Shown in pieces: positions 24,116 through 37,118 of a DNA stretch of 64,000 nt. Source of the DNA: Adiantum capillus-veneris (Eukaryota > Streptophyta > Polypodiopsida > Polypodiales > Pteridaceae); NCBI GenBank assembly GCA_014529385.2, contig CM043944.1:169827740-169891739 (forward strand). Reading direction: 5' to 3'. The position numbers and the translations under genes were made by a program. The first letter of the stretch is position 1, and every line of letters begins with the position of its first letter. The notes under the pieces were generated by a model, which was not told where the DNA came from, made no database searches, and worked only from the letters and a program-made list of their open reading frames with translations.

Positions 24116-25463
24116 TTGAAATCAGATGCCAAACCTAGCAAACAGCGTCCTTATACATATAATGGCACATTTGCTAAACGAATCAAAGAGGAGATTGACA
24201 AGCTGATGGATGTTGAATTCATCCATGAAATCGAGCATACAGACTGGGTGTCACCCATTGTGGTTGTTCCCAAAAAGAACGGAAAACTACGAGTGTGTGT
24301 GAACCTCAAAAAGGTAAATGCAGCCACCATAAGGGATAATTATCCCTTGCTGATCATAGAACATGTACTTGAGAGGGTGTCCGGGAAATGGGCTTATTCC
24401 TTTCTAGATGGGTTTTCAGGGTATAACCAGCTGGCATTTGCAATAGAGGATCAACACAAAACAACGTTTGCCACAGAATGGGAAATATATGCGTATAGAG
24501 TTATGCCTTTTGGCTTAACTAATACCCCAACTACCTTTCAAAGATTAATGATGTATGTGTTCAAAGAATACTTGAGAATATTCTTAGAAATATACATGGA
24601 TGATCTTTGTGTACACTCTCTTCTACGTGAGGAACATATAGACCATTTACAAAAGGTATTTGAGAAGTGCAGAACATATCGAATCTGTCTTAACCCGGAA
24701 AAGTGCATTTTTATGGTTAGACAAGGCCACATCTTAGGACATACTGTCTCAAAAAATGGCATAACCAATGACCTAGACAAAATCAAAGTCATAGTAGACG
24801 TGCCCAGGCCTACTAATGCAAAACAAGTGCAATCCTTCATGGGACTGCGGATATTATCGAAGATTCATATATATGTATGCAGTCATCGCACAACCTCTGT
24901 ATCGTTTGTTAGTCAGTTTCGACTGGACAGAGGAGTGTGAAACTTCATTCCAAAATCTGAAGGAAAACCTTGTATCAGCACATGTACTTAAAGCACCGAA
25001 TTGGGAAAAGATATTCCATGTTCACATTGATGCTTCTGCATATGAAATCGGGAGTATTCTAGCTCAACCTGGAGACGGAACAATGGATTTTCCAGTTTGT
25101 TATGCAAGCCGACATTTAAATAGTGCGGAAAAGAACTACACAACCATCGAAAGAGAGGGGTTAGGAATGATTTATGTTGTAAAGAAATTTTGGTATTATT
25201 TGCTTGCAAACAAATTTGTGTTCTTCACAGATTATCAAGCTCTTTTGTATCTGGTCAATAAACCATGCAATACAGAGCAAATTGTACGATGGTTTATTAT
25301 ATTGCTAGAGTTTGATTTCACAGTGGTGGTCAAAAAGGGTAAAACACATCTACGGGCGGATCATCTTTCGAGGCTACACAACGGGGAAGCTCCTAAAGGA
25401 ATGGATGATGACATACCTGATGCTTATCTTTTCAATATTGAAATGATACCCAAATGGTCTTAG
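24116..25463 (+). pseudogene. Reverse transcriptase/RNase H of gypsy element C
   Basis: RT motifs in order are [44 protein letters not shown] and the catalytic box IYMDDLCVH, then GHILGHTVSKNGI. A frameshift near 24845 moves reading to the frame with YYRRF. RNase H follows: HVHIDASAYEIGSILAQ, YTTIEREGLGMIY and FTDYQALLYL. The frame stops at 25463. Apart from the single shift the domain is well preserved. Confidence 0.85.
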
Positions 25464-25879
25464 GAAATTGTTAGCATTCTTTCCTTTGGAGACAGATTTG
25501 ATAACCAAGAAGACAGATCCAAGCAGCAAACAATTTGACAAACAAAAAACTTACAGCTGATTGCAGGACGGCTGTATCATCTTGGATCGGACCAAATTCT
25601 ACGATTATGTATAAATCCGGAAGAATTCGAGTGTTATCTTGAAGAAGCACATGTCCAGGATTGTGCATTTCATTGTTCAACAGTGAAAACACACCAGAGA
25701 CTGAAACTATGTACGCTGACACACATGCTTATGTTAACAATTGTACTATATGTAGTGTCAAACGACCAGGGGATCACGCGACATTGTTTCAGGTAAACAT
25801 TGCACCTGCACAGAGTCAATATATCATTGATTTCTTAACCACAAGGACGTTTCCTGAAAACATAACAAGAGCATAGAAA
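25464..25879 (+). pseudogene. Possible extra zinc-binding module before integrase, element C
   Basis: Fragments in shifting frames include GRLYHLGSDQILRLC, YLEEAH, HCSTVKT and then DTHAYVNNCTICSVKRP. This matches the H-H-C-C layout of an integrase N-terminal domain, although a second one follows at 25892. It could be a duplicated zinc-binding domain or a lineage-specific linker. The stretch is too damaged to decide. Confidence 0.4.
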
Positions 25880-25891
25880 AGGGCTATAGAG

Positions 25892-27009
25892 ATGGAGGCT
25901 CGCGACTATAATTTAATTGGGAACCAACTCTATAAGCGAGGAAAGGACAATCAACTTAGAATCGGTGTAAGTGAAAGTGAATACCTGCTGATTCTAGAAC
26001 ATGCACATGGAGAAATAAGTGGAGGCCATTTTTCAAGCGATAAGACGGCAAAAATTGTCTTAACCGCAGGAATATGGTGGCCTACATTGCATATGGAAGA
26101 GTTTGTAAAGCGTTCTGACGCTTGTCAATGCACCAAGGTGCCGATAAAGAGAGATGAGATGCCACTACGGCCAATGATGGGAGGAAGGGAATTTGCAAAA
26201 TGGGGCATTGATTTTGGGGGGCCTATTTCACCCCTTGCATATCGCACCCATACCCAATATATCATTGTTGCTACGGACTATCTCACAAAATGGGCGGAAG
26301 CCAAGGCGACACAAAAAGCAGATGCACGAACCACTGCACAATTTTGTATGAGAATTTCTTTGTATGATACGGATTACCAATAGAAATAGTTAGTGATCGA
26401 GGAACACATTTTCTTAATGAAGTCATTGAATATCTGCTAGAGGAATTCATGGTCATACATAGAAAATCTTCTCCATATCATCCACAGGCAAATGGACAAG
26501 CTGAGGCCACAAATAAAACACTATGCACGGTTCTCACTAAAATTGTATCAGGGTTAAGAACAGATTGGGATCAGCAGTTACACTCAACACTATGGGCATA
26601 CAGGGTAGCTTACAAAACATTGATAGGAACGACACCATACAACATGGTGTTTGGCCTACATGCTATATTACCCATAGAGTTTTTAATCCCAACTCTACGA
26701 GTAGCGAAACGCTTAGAATGGACAAGGCATGATCTCTCTTCAAGAATAGATGATCTTGAAAAGCTAGATGAACTTCGCTTGAGAGCGGTAGCTTCGATCT
26801 ATGCTAAAAAGAGAAGACAAAAAGAGTTTTTTGACAAGCATTTGTGCACGAAAGAGTTCAAAACAGGTGATTATGTACTTGTTTATACCTTGAAGCAACA
26901 TGCCAAGAAACTTAAAAAGCGAGTGATGGGACCCTTTGTGATTAGTGACCTATCACAAAGCGGAGCTGTCAAGCTTGCTACATTAGCAGAAGAAGAAATG
27001 CCAAATTGA
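25892..27009 (+). pseudogene. Integrase of gypsy element C
   Basis: The N-terminal zinc domain is visible (EHAHGEISGGHF ... RSDACQCTK), followed by the core motif KWGIDFGGPIS. A stop at 26383 and a frameshift follow, then VSDRGTHFLNEV, and YHPQANGQAEATNKT with the conserved glutamate, then TLWAYRVAYKTLIGTTPY. The C-terminal GPF-type motif RVMGPFVISDL is at about 26925. A TGA at 27007-27009 is in frame with the downstream extension. Confidence 0.85.
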
Positions 27010-27585
27010 ATTAGTGGGTGTCGATTAAAGAAATATCATTTACCACTAACACAGGATATGCTTCAACAAATCCATCAAGAAAAACAATGGATGAAGGAGA
27101 AACAGAGGGTACGAGAAGAAGCCCAAGCAGAAGCAAAAGAACGCATTGCAAAAAGAAGGCTTCTACGACAACAACAAAAACAATGTGGATCACCATTGCG
27201 AATCAATGCCATTTGACTAACGAATTTTGATGAGGACACAGTGGAGCCAATAATTGCAATCAAAGTGGGTAGCAATCAAGTTGAATCGACAGCGTTGCTT
27301 GATTCTGGAGCTCAAGAAAATCTAATCTCTTATAGATTATACAAACAGCTCAAGCCCACAAGTCAACTACATCCTACTCCACAAGTGCTAGAAAGTAGTA
27401 CATCGCATTCGCTAAACACATTGGGCTGGATTATATTGCATGTACAAATACATCAATATATTTACCCACACAAGTTTTATGTGGTCAAGGATGAAAGCAC
27501 ACAACACCCCATGTTGTTGGGACAACCTTGGCAAAAAGAGTATAATGTGCAGATAGATTGGAATGCGAATGCAGTCAAGATTTAG
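27010..27585 (+). pseudogene. Post-integrase extension with a second retropepsin-like domain, element C
   Basis: Coding continues in the integrase frame after the TGA at 27007. A charged helical tail rich in K, E, R and Q (about 27030-27200) is followed by another in-frame TGA (27214-27216). A compact retropepsin-like domain then follows, with active site TALLDSGAQENLISY at about 27292 and the closing motif HPMLLGQPWQKEY near 27510. It is distinct from the protease at about 22690. Gypsy elements normally carry one protease, upstream of RT. Whether this belongs to C or is a fused fragment is unproven, but the shared frame favours C. Confidence 0.6.
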
Positions 27586-27648
27586 CATGCACAAGAACAC
27601 CAGGTGGTAGCCTTTGCTTAGCAACCCCGGAAGAATCAGCTGCCAGCA

Positions 27649-30600
27649 ATGCAATCATGGGATAATGAGCCAAAAGGAAGGGTGCCACTTGTTCCTAATG
27701 CTTCTTCTGGCAGTACTTCGTCTGGCAATTCTGGTGATAAGGGCAAAAAGAAGATGCGTTGCCATTATTGTAAAGCCAATGATCACTTGATCAAGTCGTG
27801 TCCTAAGTTGAAGGCCAAAGAGGCTAAGAAGAAAGAGGGTGGTTCCACTGCAAATGCTGGTTCCACTACAAATGCAGCCATTGTTGAGTCTTCTGTGAAA
27901 GGAGACTATGTTGCTGATGTTGATGCAGAATGGGCTTTTAGCGCAGAGTGCACTTACAATCCTGTTGTCCATGATGCATGCTTGTCAGTGGTTGCTGCAG
28001 ATTCACATGTGTGGTATTTTGACAGTGGTGCTACAACGCACATTACCTCACATCGTGAATTGTTTACCTCTCTCGAGTCTGTCCCTCATGGGAATTCAGT
28101 CACTTGTGCCAACAACGCCTCTTATCCAGTTCAGGGAGTTGGAAAGATTGTGCTAACTGCTGCTAATAGAAGTTCCTTCACACTTGTTGATGCACTTTAT
28201 GTACCTGGGATCAAGAAGAATCTCTTGTCTGTATCCGCACTTGCTAGACTTGGACTTGTAGTCAAATTTGTGGATGACAGATGTACAATTCATGATCTCA
28301 GTTTTGGTGATGAAATTGTTGCATCTGGGATTTTGTGTCGTGGGCTATATAAGCTCACTTTGTATGACAAGTGTGGACAAAACTTTGCAAATGCTGTTGC
28401 AGATTCAAGGGCTATTTCAGATGCAAAACTTTGGCATGCACATTTTGGTCATCTGAATTTTGCCAGTTTGCTGCGTTTGCAAAAATCTGATATGGTTGCT
28501 TCTTTGCCACCTCTTGAAGCACCTGTCAAACATGTTTGTGAAGCCTGTATTTTGGGTAAGATGCAGCGTTCTAAATTTCCAAAGGATGGTTCAGTTCGGG
28601 CCACATGCAGGTTGCAGCTTGTGCATAGTGATGTTTGTGGGCCCATGCAAACTCCGTCCTTGGGCAATTACCTGTACTTTGTGACTTTCATTGACGATTA
28701 CTCCAGGCATGCATGGGTATTTTTGCTTAAAGCGAAGTCCGAAGTTTTTATGTGCTTCAAACAATTTCTGGCTATGGCTGAAAATGTCTCGAAATGTACT
28801 ATGGGCACCCTCCGTTCCGATCGAGGGGGGGAGTACATGTCTCATGAATTTAATGCATTTCTGGCTAGTCGTGGGATAAAACACCAATGTACAGTGCCTT
28901 ATACACCTCAGCAAAATGGTGTTGCTGAGAGGAAAAACAGGTCACTGACGGAAATGGCACGATGTATGGTCAAAAGTCAAGCTTTGCCGCATTCTTTTTG
29001 GCTTGAGGCCATTATGTGTGCCACTTATGTACTTAACCGGTGTCCTACGAAAGCTTTGCAGTCTATTACTCCATATGAAGCATGGCATGATAGAAAACCT
29101 TCTATTGAGCACATGCGTGTTTTTGGTTGTTTGGCATATGCTTTGGTGCCACAAGTGCAGCGCAGAAAATTGGATGATAAGGCTGTCAAATGTATTTTTG
29201 TTGGTTATAGTGCTGAAAGCAAAGGCTACAGGTTGTATCATCCGCAAACAAAACGTATTCTGGTTTCTCGGGATGTAGTGTTTGTGGAAGATTCTGATCA
29301 GCCCTTGCTGTCATGTACTAGAGACAGTAATGTAAGCTCACAGGACATTTATGACACTTTGTTGCCTCTTTTTAGTGGTGGAAATACGAATGTAAGTTCG
29401 AATGAGGCAAATGTACAGCCTATGGGGGTTTCTGAAAATGTTTTAGATCAGCCTATTACTGATGCAAATGTACATGATGTACTTGATGAGGAAAGGGCTG
29501 AAAATGAGCAGGCTAGAGGTATGCCAAAATGGCTGGTGCACACTTTGCGTGACAGTAAATTGGATGCACCTTTGTCTAGTCGTACTCGTTCAGGCTCTCG
29601 CCATGCATCTTATGCATCAGATTGTTATGCTTTGGCTGTGTCTACTTTACATGATGTTGAGGAGCCTCTGTCTTTTGATGAAGCACAAAATTCAGAAAAT
29701 TGGATGGCTGCCATGCAATCAGAATATGATGCACTTATAGAAAATGACACATGGACTTTATGTGATTTGCCTCCTGGCAAAAAGGCCATTGGTACGAAGT
29801 GGGTTTACAAGTTGAAACGCAAGCCGGATGGTGAGATTGATCGCCATAAGGCTCGACTTGTTGCAAAGGGTTATGCACAGCAAAAAGGCATAGATTATGA
29901 AGATACTTTTGCTCCCACTTGTCGTATGACTACTGTGCGTTTTCTATGTGCATTGGCAGCTCATTTTGGTTGGGATGTACATCAATCAGACATTGTTACT
30001 GCTTTCTTGAATGGTGACATATTTGAGGAAGTTTATGTAACGCAGCCTCGTGGTTTTGTCATAAAAGGACAAGAGGACAAAGTGTGCAAATGTAACAAGG
30101 CTTTGTATGGGTTGAAGCAATCTCCTCGTGCTTGGTATGAGAAAGCTGACACTCATTTGGTCAAACAAGGATTTTGTAACAGTCCAACAGAAAGCACATT
30201 GTATGTAAAGCATGAGGGTGATGTATTTCTCATCGTGGTTCTTTATGTTGATGATTTGCTGATCACTGGACCAAATGAGAGACATATTGCTGAATTTAAG
30301 GCTGATTTGAATGCTACTTTTAAGATGAAAGATTTGGGGCTGTTGCATCAGTATTTGGGCATACAATTTAAGCAGTGTGATGGTGGTATTGCCTTGTGTC
30401 AGAAAAGTTACATAGAGACATTGCTATGTAAGTTTGGACTTGAGGATTGCAAACCTATTGCCACTCTCATGGAAACAGGTTTGAAGTTGATTCTACATGA
30501 TGATGGCGATCCTGCTTATGTCACTCTTTACCAAAATGTTGTTGGCTGCCTCATTTATGTATGCAACACGAGGCCGGATATTCAGTTTGCAGTCTCACAA

Positions 30601-30921
30601 GTCAGCAGATTTATGCATAGCCCAGGGTCTAAGCATTGGCAGGCTGTCAAGAGAATTTTCCGCTACCTTAGTGACACTTTACATCTTGGCTTGTTTTATC
30701 CCAAGGGGGGATCATTGCCGCCATACTTACATGCTTTTTCGGACTCAGATTGGGCTGGTTGTTTTGACACGCGAGTGTCCACAAGTGGTTTTTGTTTCAT
30801 GCTTGGAAGCTCATGTATATCATGGTTGAGCAAGAAGCAAATTACTGTGGCCACTTCGAGTTGTGAGGCTGAGTACAGGGCAGTCTTCACAGCTACGGTT
30901 GAGTGTGTATGGCTCAGACGC
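27649..30921 (+). pseudogene. Gag end-protease-integrase-RT-RNase H of copia element D
   Basis: About 1,090 codons are open. In order they carry the knuckle CHYCKANDHLIKSC (residues 38-51), protease WYFDSGATTHIT (near 123), pre-integrase LWHAHFGHL, an integrase core with all three acids (HSDVCGPM, RSDRGGEYM, NGVAERKNR), then RT with KWVYKLKRKPDGEIDRHKAR, LYGLKQSPRAWY and the catalytic LYVDDLLIT (near residue 863), and RNase H to SSCEAEYRA and ECVWLRR. The solo LTR cuts it there, and the rest is at 32550-32828. Catalytic residues look intact, but the gag N-terminus is missing. Confidence 0.9.
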
Positions 30922-31736
30922 TGATGGGGGCTTTTCACAAGCCAAGCTCCCATACCCCTCTTCTCTCGTCCCCACCCCATGAAAACCCCCTCTTAGGGAG
31001 GGAGTGATAAAAAGCATTGGAAAAAGTAAGAAAAAAAAAAAGTATGACTATGTAAATATATGAGAAAGGTAAAATTGGCCACCTCATGCCTGCGGGGCAG
31101 CCCATCCCCACCTTGCCTCCTTTTTCTTCACTGATGCCCCGCCGTGTGTCCCTTTTCCTCTCCTCCACTCAAAAGGTCAACCCCCTCTCTCTTCCCCTTG
31201 TCCTTTCTCCTTTCTCTCTCCCCTCGAGCTACCCCACCTCTCACCAATAATGCATTCTAACTCACCAATAATGCACCCTAACTCACGTGCAACTTATCAT
31301 ATCTTCCAAAATAGTATACCCCACCCCCCCTTTCTCTCTCCTATCATATCCCATGATCCAAATACCCCCCTCTCTCTCTAAAATTAGAAATCTCTCTTGT
31401 CTTGTAGCCAGATGGCCTCCCCCACACTCACACACACTCAGTTTCACTGAAAAAGGTGCCCACAGACCCATCCCCACCCAGTGTTCACACACATCTGCAC
31501 ACAGATTCACCTCTGAACACACTCCCCTCTCTCCCCTCTTGTAGTTACTTTATTCTCCATGTCACCTCTCACTTTTTTTCATCAACCCATCTCTCTCTCT
31601 CTTAGTCTCTCTCTCATGAGACTGCTATTCTGGCACATATACACACAGCCCGACAAGTGGGGCCCACAGTCACATGGCCTGTGTAGATAATGATTTCTTC
31701 ATTTCTAAATTCTAGAATTTCTCCCCCCTCCTACCC

Positions 31737-31745
31737 TATATAAAG
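31737..31745 (+). promoter_or_regulatory. TATA box of the 1.6-kb solo LTR
   Basis: TATATAAAG follows a C-rich stretch and precedes a CA-rich probable transcript start region. Confidence 0.6.
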
Positions 31746-32218
31746 AGGGGTCACCATCACACAAAACACACACAACATCACCAAAGAACACACTATGCAC
31801 TGTGTGTGCCTAGTGCACACACACACACCCACACCATCACCATCACCGCAATCACCATGCTCGTCTTGAGCATGACCTCTACACCCTTGGCTATGGAAGA
31901 TGAAGGGCAACTAAATGAAGGATGATGTCCATAACCCTCGTGCGAGTCTTCGCCATCAACTCCCACCTATCCGCCATGTGCTCTACCACTCTCTCCCTTC
32001 TCATTCCCCTACCTTATGCTCCCAATTTCATCACCTTATTCTCTAAATAAAGCTTGAGGTTTTGTGAGTATGTTTTCTTGCAATGTTTTGCCCATGTGAG
32101 GTGTGCGGAATCGCCACCTAGTCTTGTGTTTGGAGTGAGCTTGTGTATGTGTGAAGGGTGTGCGGATTCGCCATCCTTTTGTGGTGCCTAAGTACTAAGC
32201 CGCTATACCCCCTCCCTC

Positions 32219-32335
<117 letters not shown>

Positions 32336-32549
32336 TGATCTCATTCCCTTTCCTCTTCATCACTACTCCCAAGCATCCATCTATCTTGGATGAAAACTTT
32401 GTTATGGTGGTGTGTTGTTTGCGTCCTAGCCGCTGAAGCTAGGTGGTGCCCCCTGCTTGCTTTACCGTGACAGGCTCGAGGCGCGCCATTCGGTCCCCGG
32501 TGTTTTAGAGGCCGTCGGGGTTCGGGGTTCGCTTTGCTCCCGTCAACGC

Positions 32550-32828
32550 CTTATGGTTGATTTGGGTGTTGGACAGGACACTGCCAACACTATCTACACT
32601 GACAGTCAGAGCGCATTGGCAGTTGCGAGGAACCCAGTTTTTCATGCTCGCACAAAGCACATTGAGGTGCATTACCACTATGTCAGGGAGAGGCTCTCAG
32701 CAGGAGAGATCAGCTTGGCCTATGTGCCAACACAGGACAACCTTGCAGATCTTTTCACAAAGGCATTGTCTCGTGAGAAGCTTGAAGCTTTCCGCAAAGC
32801 TTTGGGCTTACTCCCCTTTGTGGACTGA
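32550..32828 (+). pseudogene. RNase H C-terminus of copia element D
   Basis: The reading continues directly from the break at 30921: YTDSQSALAVARNPVFHART with the catalytic aspartate, HIEVHYHYVRERL, and LADLFTKALSREKLEAFR to a stop at 32828. It was separated from its N-terminal half by insertion of the solo LTR. Confidence 0.9.
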
Positions 32829-32890
32829 TCATGTCCTCAGGGCATGGCACTTCCCTTTACTCATGTGCCAGCTCTCGTTCACCGCATCAC

Positions 32891-32903
32891 TCCAGGGGGG
32901 ATT
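32891..32903 (+). promoter_or_regulatory. Polypurine tract of copia element D
   Basis: TCCAGGGGGGATT directly precedes the LTR start TGTTACC, downstream of the RNase H stop. Confidence 0.7.
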
Positions 32904-33105
32904 TGTTACCATATACATGTGGTAGTGATGTGTGTGAACACACTAGGACTGCCGGGGCATTTTTTCCCTCTTTAGGATGTTTTTTTCCCCCGAGCATTGT
33001 ATATACGCCCATCACTCTAGGGCTATCTATCTCTCTATTGTGTGCCTTGAGCTTCCTTTGTCTTCTCCAAGCTGTGTCTGTTTCTCTGCAACCCTAATTC
33101 CAACA
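32904..33105 (+). repeat. 3' LTR of copia element D
   Basis: This 202-bp block begins TGTTACCATA and ends TTCCAACA, with matching TGTT/AACA ends. It follows the polypurine tract. GGAAT after 33105 would be the right target duplication. The left copy is not in the window. Confidence 0.75.
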
Positions 33106-33115
33106 GGAATGGAAC

Positions 33116-34560
33116 TTGGGATTAGAGGAAAATCCCAGAATGATCAAAGTCAACAAGCACTTGAAACCGGCAATGAAGGAAAAAGCATGGATAATGTTCC
33201 AGAACTATAGAGATGTATTTGCCTGGGAACATACAGATTTGAAGGGAGTAGATCCTGAAGTCTGTCAGCACCGAATCCCACTAAAACCGGACGCTAGGCC
33301 AGTCAGATTACAAACATACCGGATGAACCCTAACTATGCAAAGAAGGTCAAGGAGGAGATTGATAATCTTCTCAAGGCTGGGTTCATTACGGAAGTAGCA
33401 AGCAGTGATTGGTTATTTCCAATAGTTGTCGTTCCTAAGAAGAATGGGAAATTAAGGGTTTGTGTCGACTATAGGAAACTAAATGCCCAGACCATTACGG
33501 ATCCATTTCCCTTACCTTTTATTGATATGTTGCTTGATGAGATTGCAGGATACGAGATGTATAGCTTCATGGATAGTTATAGCGGCTATAACTAGTTACA
33601 GATTGCTCCAGAAGATAGGACCAAGACCACTTTCATCACTGAGTGGGGAGCATTCATGTATCTAGTGATGCCTTTTGGACTATGCAATGCACCAGCTACT
33701 TTTCAACAGTGTATGATGGAGAGGTTTAATGAATTTCTTCATCGGTTCCTCGCCATTTTCATGGATGACTTCACTGTCTATTCAGCTGAGGAACAACATC
33801 TTCTATTCCTAGAGATGGTTTTTAAACGCTGTCAGGAGAAAAGGATTTGCTTGAATCCATTTAAATCAGTATTTCTGGTTTGGAGGGGACAGCTACTGGG
33901 ACATGTGATTTCCCGCAATGGAATAGAAATGGCCAATGACAAAATACAGTGTGTCCAGCAAGCTAAGGCACCCAGAAATGCTTCTGAGCTGAGTTCTTTT
34001 TTGGGGTATGTAAATTTTTATAGAAGATTTGTACACAAATTTGCTTCTCAAGCAGTGCCACTATATGAGCTTACAAAGAAGACCAGTAAGTTCAATTGGA
34101 CTGCTGAGTGTGAGGAGAGTTTCCAGAATTTGAAAAAAGCCATTACCAGTAAACCTGTCCTCAGGCAGCCGAACTGGGATATCATCTTTCATGTACACAT
34201 CGATGCTTCAGGATTGGCAATGGGGGCAATATTAGCTCAGTCAGATGGCAGAACAGACTATCCGGTCTATTTTGCTAGACGGAGATTCAGTCAAGCTGAA
34301 CAAGGCTATACAACTACTGAAAGAGAAGCCCTCGGAATGGTCTTTAGTGCTACAATGTTCAGGCATTACCTATTGGGGAAGTTATACCATTTTTATGTGG
34401 ATCATCAAGCTCTTCTGTTTCTGATTAACAAAGTCATTATTCAAGGCAGGCTGATAAGATGGATGATGTTCCTTATGGAATTTGAGTTCAGAATTTTCCA
34501 TAAGCCTGGCCGCAACCATTGTGGAGCTGACTTTCTTTCCAGAAGTACAGAAGGATTTTT
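33116..34560 (+). pseudogene. Reverse transcriptase/RNase H of gypsy element E
   Basis: The pre-RT motif NYRDVFAWEHTDLKGVDPE is followed by IVVVPKKNGKLRVCVDYRKL and SYSGYN with a TAG (33593-33595) at the conserved glutamine. Next come VMPFGLCNAPATFQ, the catalytic box IFMDDFTVYS, LLGHVISRNGIEM and YVNFYRRF. RNase H shows HVHIDASGLAMGAILAQ, YTTTEREALGMVF and YVDHQALLFL. Apart from the single stop the region is open. Confidence 0.9.
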
Positions 34561-35890
34561 AGAATCACCTCTGAGAGATGAACCAGTGGATGCTGATTTA
34601 TTTCAGCTAGAAGCAGAAGAATCAGTGGATCCTGAATGGTATGATATTTATCAGTTCCTTTCCCAAGGTGCCTTTCTAGAAGATTGGAAACAGAATCAGA
34701 AGAAGGCTCTGATCATAAAAAGCCTGAAATTTACCATCATTGGGGGAGTACTTTATCGATTGGGTGTGGATGGTATACTTCGGAGATCTGTTCCAATGGA
34801 GGGAAGAACGCAAGTTATCTCAGAGGCACATAATGGAGAGTCTGGTGGACACTTTTCCAACGAAGTAACCTACAAGAAGATTCTGCAAGCAGGTCTGTGG
34901 TGGCAAACAATGATTGCTGATGTCAGAAGCTTTTGTAAAATTTGTGATATATGCCAGAGAATGGGCCGACCAACAGCTGCAGACATGACTCCCTTAATGC
35001 CAATACAACCATTGGGAGTATTCATGAAATGGGGATTGGATTTTATGGGACCTTTTAAGAAGGTGACTCCCAGGAAGAACAAGTACATCGTGATGGCTAC
35101 TTGTTATTTTATCAAGTGGGTTGAAGCTAAAGCTCTTCCTGACAACACAGCCAAGTCAACTACACAGTTTCTGTTTGAGAATATTGTCTGCCGATATGGA
35201 TGTCTAGTGGAAATTGTGACCGATCAAGGGACACACTTTATCAATGATACTATGGAAATCCTATTAGATATTCTTTCAGTCAAGCATCGGAAATCTACTC
35301 CTTACTATCCCAGATGCAATGGACAGGCTGAAAGTAGCAATAAGACAATTAAGACTATTCTCACTAAGGTGGTGCAAAAGAAACCAGACCAGTGGGATTT
35401 GAAGCTTTAGACTGCTCTATGGGCTTATAGAACATCTTATAAGGTAACTACTGGAATGACACCATTCAGAATGGTGTATGGTACTGAAGCAGTGGTTCCT
35501 ATGGAGTTTGTAATCCCCAGTCTGAGAATGGCTGTAAAGTATGGATTAGACTTCAACCATAACCTTAAGAAAAGACTGGATGAACTGATATAGTTAGATG
35601 AACTCAGGCAAAGGGCTATATTAGAACAGGAAATTGTTCAACAAAGAAGGAAGCACTGGCATGATGGCCGAATTAAAGTCCGAGAATTTCAGAAAGGAGA
35701 CTTAGTGCTTCTATATCAATCAAGAATGGGTCCAAAGAAGCCGAATTTGAAGATTGCCTGGGCAGGACCTTTTGAAGTTGATTGGGTCTTTTCCAATGGC
35801 ACAGTCAGATTAAAACACTTATCTGGACTAATGCTGTCAGGAGTATATAATGGAGCAAAGATCAAACTTTATTACTCAGAGACCAGAGAA
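34561..35890 (+). pseudogene. Integrase of gypsy element E
   Basis: The zinc domain shows EAHNGESGGHFS and CKICDICQRM. The core shows KWGLDFMGPF, VTDQGTHFIN and YYPRCNGQAESSNKT, so the DDE acids are all present. [11 protein letters not shown] and the C-terminal WAGPFEVDWVFSNGTVRLKH motif follow. TAG stops at 35408-35410 and 35591-35593 interrupt it. The reading passes without a stop into the extension after about 35890. Confidence 0.9.
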
Positions 35891-37118
35891 ACTGGATTAG
35901 AAGAAGTCACTAAGGAACTGGAGGTTGTTGATCAAGAGATACCAAAATCAGATATTTTTGGTCTTTTCCATGTGCAACCAGTTCCAGCTTCAGAACCAGT
36001 ACCTGAAGAATCAGATCGGGCTGATTTAAGAACCAGTACCAATATGATCCAGCCAGAGTGGGAATCAGTTCAGAACCAGTATGAACACACTTCCCAAATT
36101 TTAAGTGGCCAATGGTCAAATGGTATGCCAGTGATAATTATTACAAGGATGGGTTGCAGTCTTGTCCAATGCATGTTTGCCACGTCAACGACGACGTACA
36201 CAAGTCTAGGAGCGGCGAGTAGTGGAGCTTTTATGGCGCGAACACGTATAACAGTCAGGAGAGTTAACATTTTTCCTCATAAATCTCCTGCGCGACGCTT
36301 TCCTCCTGTCAACCATTCGCCATCGCCGAGCTCCGAGGTCTCTTCACTACAACCGCAAACTTCGACCTCCAACGAGACAGGTGACTGTCAGACAACCTTA
36401 CCAGCGACACCAAGCAACAGCTTTAACACAAGTAAGTCCTCTTCACCTTCGCCTATTTCATTGTCGTCGACCTCACATTGTATGGGTAGAAGGAAACGAT
36501 CAGAGAAGATGGAGGAAACTCTTGCAGAAACCCAGGCTATAATTACTGAGGCAAAGGAAATCCTTCCTGTTCTTCCATACAGTAAAATCCAACGATGTGT
36601 CTTTACTGATCATGCAATGACTCTGCTACAACTCTAGGATCTGCGAGTTGTATTGCAGGCGACAAGGATTGCTTTTGATGCAGGGATCATCAAGCAAGTT
36701 CTTGATTCCTTTGATGCAGAAAACAATAGTGCTATGATAAATAATAGGAGGGTGTCAGTGACACTAGAAGCCATTGCATTTGCATTTCGGATGCCTAATG
36801 AGCCTAAACCATCGGTGGCAACTGCGCAGCAAATAAGTATTGCCCTTAAGGAGGATGAAGCAGCTCGAAAGAAGCGCAAGGCAAGTGCTCAAGGAGTTCC
36901 AGTAGCAGGACTGGAAGCCTCTGTTGCTTACAGGTTTGTAGCCGAAGCAGTTAGTCTTAAGAATAACCCAACTTATGTGTCAGAAAAATTAATTGCTATG
37001 TTGTTGGCCAAGATACTGGATCCACAAGTCCATATCAACCTGTGCCAAATACTCTCGCATAATGTACTTCAACAGACTGCCAAGTTGAAATCTCAAACTG
37101 TTTTCAAGGCATGGTATG
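35891..37118 (+). pseudogene. Post-integrase extension of element E, first part
   Basis: The frame runs on from integrase with no new start. An acidic stretch (ELEVVDQEIPKSD) is followed by a serine/threonine/proline-rich region (about 36250-36480), a basic patch GRRKRSEK near 36485, and then a helical region to 37118. A TAG lies at 36635-36637. Element Y is inserted at 37118/42851 and the frame resumes exactly across it. It occupies the place of the env-like ORF of Athila-type elements, but I see no signal peptide or membrane segment. Function unknown. Confidence 0.65.

Noticed and set aside
27655-30830. Antisense and alternative frames across elements B, C, D and E
   Set aside because: They overlap well-supported gag-pol frames and carry no motif of their own.
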